64,000 nucleotides of DNA. It comes from JBBSJZ01 sp041739875. GTDB lineage: Bacteria; Planctomycetota; Planctomycetia; Pirellulales; Pirellulaceae. Positions 62,609 through 64,000 of the stretch are shown one piece after another. The position numbers were made by a program, and so were the translations under genes. Within the stretch, counting starts at the first letter, position 1; each line of letters opens with the position of its first letter. Under the pieces are notes generated by a model. The model saw only the letters and a list, made by a program, of their open reading frames with translations. It ran no database searches and was not told the origin of the DNA. The stretch lies in NCBI GenBank assembly GCA_041739875.1, contig JBGSNA010000162.1:5257-69256 (forward strand), written 5' to 3'.

Positions 62609-64000
62609 TTGAGTGTTGATAACTCTACCTTGCTGATTTATCAAGCCACGCTCTCTCCCGGAGGCGTTGTTGGGCTAATCTCCGTCGATGCTCGGGAAGC
62701 GACGCTCAACCAAGCTGGCGACGTGCCGGGACAGCTCGTCGATGCGTTCCATGCATCGATGGTCGACGGTCTGACGATGCTGGTGACATCCCAGGCCGAT
62801 TGTAAGCTGCCGCCGTCGATCAAGTTTTGGCGCGACATCGCAGAATATTATTTCAAAGCACTTTGTCGCCAGACGACGTCCAGCCAAACGCAATGGACGA
62901 GTCCGCAAGTTCCGGATGAGCAGACCCGACAGGAGTGGCTCGACACAGCACCGCCGATGCGAGGCCTTGAATACGCGTCGCTCGAAATGTTCGCAGCGAT
63001 ATGGACCCAGCTTGACGTACACACCCAGTCCCTCGTTGCGAAGACGAAAGGCGGATTGGCGAGTTATTTGCATAAGCTGCGGCCTGATTGGAATCTGGTT
63101 GGTCGTGTTACCTTTCATCTCGCCGAGAACAAAAAGAATCCCGAGCGACCCTTCGCGTTCTTGGCCACGTTTACCGAAGGAACTTCCGCGTCGGGCTCAG
63201 TGCAGCACATCCCGCTTGCTGAGGCGCTCAAGCGATCGATCGCGGAAAAAGATTCTGAGCAACTCAAACGGTTGCTTGCCCCCGTCTCGTTGGCTGCCCA
63301 GACGAACGAATTGGTCAAGGATCTGCTAGAAACTCGCGCCATGTTTACGCCGCAAGCGTGGGGCATCAAGAAAGCGTTTGAGTTTCTTTCAAGCGTTCCG
63401 CAAATGGAGGAAGCGGGGGTCATTGTTCGCGTTCCCAATTGGTGGAACGCGTCGCGTCCGCCTCGTCCGCAAGTTCAAGTCAAAATCGGTAGCAAGAGCC
63501 AATCCCTTTTGGGCGGGCCTGGTGCTCTCGACTTGGACGTCGGCGTGTCAATCGACGGTGAGACGCTCAGCGCCGCCGAACTCAAACAATTGATGGCGGC
63601 CCGCGAAGGCATGACGCTGCTTCGCGGCAAATGGGTGCAAGTTGACCAGGATAAACTGCACTCAGCACTGCATCAGTGGGAAACGCTGCAAGAGCGTCAT
63701 GTCTCTGGCGTCGGATTTCTCGAAGGCATGCGAATGCTCGCGGGGGCATCGCTGGGTGACACGGAGATTGATGACGAGCTGAGAAGTTGGACGCGTTTGG
63801 AACCGGGCCCGTGGCTTCGAGACACGCTTGCGTCGCTTCGTGAACCGAGTGGCAAGATTAAACTCGATCCGCAAAGCCACCTGCATGCCACACTCCGGCC
63901 GTACCAGGTCGACGGAGTTCGGTGGCTGTGGTTCGCGACGCGACTGGGCTTGGGCGTCTGCTTGGCCGATGACATGGGCCTCGGGAAAACGATCCAAGTT
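62609..64000 (+). CDS. SNF2-family helicase, N-terminal part (DUF3670 type), cut by window end
   Basis: Open frame from just after a TGA at 62573 to the right edge (464 codons from a TTG at 62609). The first in-frame ATG is at 62759, so the start is uncertain. The N-terminal 300 residues are poorly conserved. A segment with GMTLLRGKWVQVDQDKLHSA (near 330-350) is typical of the DUF3670 region preceding bacterial SNF2 ATPases. The last residues, LRPYQVDGVRWLWFATRLG followed by CLADDMGLGKTIQV, are helicase motifs Q/I with Walker A DMGLGKT. These are Rad54/HepA-like DNA translocases. The remainder lies outside the window. Confidence 0.85.
   Translation, partial: MSVDNSTLLIYQATLSPGGVVGLISVDAREATLNQAGDVPGQLVDAFHASMVDGLTMLVTSQADCKLPPSIKFWRDIAEYYFKALCRQTTSSQTQWTSPQVPDEQTRQEWLDTAPPMRGLEYASLEMFAAIWTQLDVHTQSLVAKTKGGLASYLHKLRPDWNLVGRVTFHLAENKKNPERPFAFLATFTEGTSASGSVQHIPLAEALKRSIAEKDSEQLKRLLAPVSLAAQTNELVKDLLETRAMFTPQAWGIKKAFEFLSSVPQMEEAGVIVRVPNWWNASRPPRPQVQVKIGSKSQSLLGGPGALDLDVGVSIDGETLSAAELKQLMAAREGMTLLRGKWVQVDQDKLHSALHQWETLQERHVSGVGFLEGMRMLAGASLGDTEIDDELRSWTRLEPGPWLRDTLASLREPSGKIKLDPQSHLHATLRPYQVDGVRWLWFATRLGLGVCLADDMGLGKTIQV

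Overview
This window looks like a chromosomal segment of a planctomycete, most likely of the Pirellulaceae/Rhodopirellula type. The evidence is a giant surface protein carrying the planctomycete LEQRQLLSA-type N-terminal motif and dockerin-like repeats, an ECF sigma factor next to a Ser/Thr kinase with a WD40 propeller, H4MPT/methanofuran-type C1 cofactor genes in a bacterium, an enlarged ribosomal protein L17, and many secreted or DUF proteins typical of that phylum. Base composition is moderate and coding use is even across the window, apart from one decayed insertion element.

Layout. 1-11546 (minus) is one uninterrupted reading frame of at least 3848 codons that runs off the left edge. It encodes a secreted trypsin-like protease/adhesin with cadherin-like repeats, two long arrays of beta-helix-like repeats, and CSLREA and choice-of-anchor-Q-like regions. 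Upstream of it on the same strand lie a WD40 Ser/Thr kinase (11678-14845) and an ECF sigma factor (14986-15579), a plausible signalling-to-surface unit. 15935-17842 is a decayed region: the N-terminal stub of a membrane alpha/beta hydrolase cut off by a transposase pseudogene. 17880-18986 is a glucose/aldose dehydrogenase, divergent from the Fe-S assembly operon sufR-sufC-sufB-sufD-sufT-like (19258-24178). This runs without a visible break into three tightly spaced genes (24206-26833) that match the MfnD, MfnF and MfnE families of methanofuran biosynthesis.

26849-40927 is a long minus-strand block: acyl-CoA synthetase, class II fructose-bisphosphate aldolase (with a clear terminator), YjhG/YagF-type sugar-acid dehydratase, membrane zinc peptidase, tricorn-like M28 peptidase with PDZ, a small unknown protein, a DUF3500 protein, then exopolysaccharide genes (WecG/TagA glycosyltransferase, sugar-phosphate transferase, Wzz-like chain-length protein). 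41226-46373 (plus) holds a methyltransferase, thyA, folA and the ribosomal/RNA polymerase cluster rpsM-rpsK-rpoA-rplQ, closed by a strong terminator. A lipoprotein solute-binding protein (minus) and xylulokinase (plus) are divergent at 46.5-49.5 kb. 49545-60010 (minus) is a DNA-end-processing operon in the order addB-like, addA-like, yhaO-like, yhaN-like. 60287-62550 (plus) is a secreted esterase coupled to a LarA-like protein, and the window ends inside an SNF2-family helicase.

Most starts were chosen by family length and local context; several genes use GTG or TTG. I saw no tRNA, rRNA or CRISPR array.
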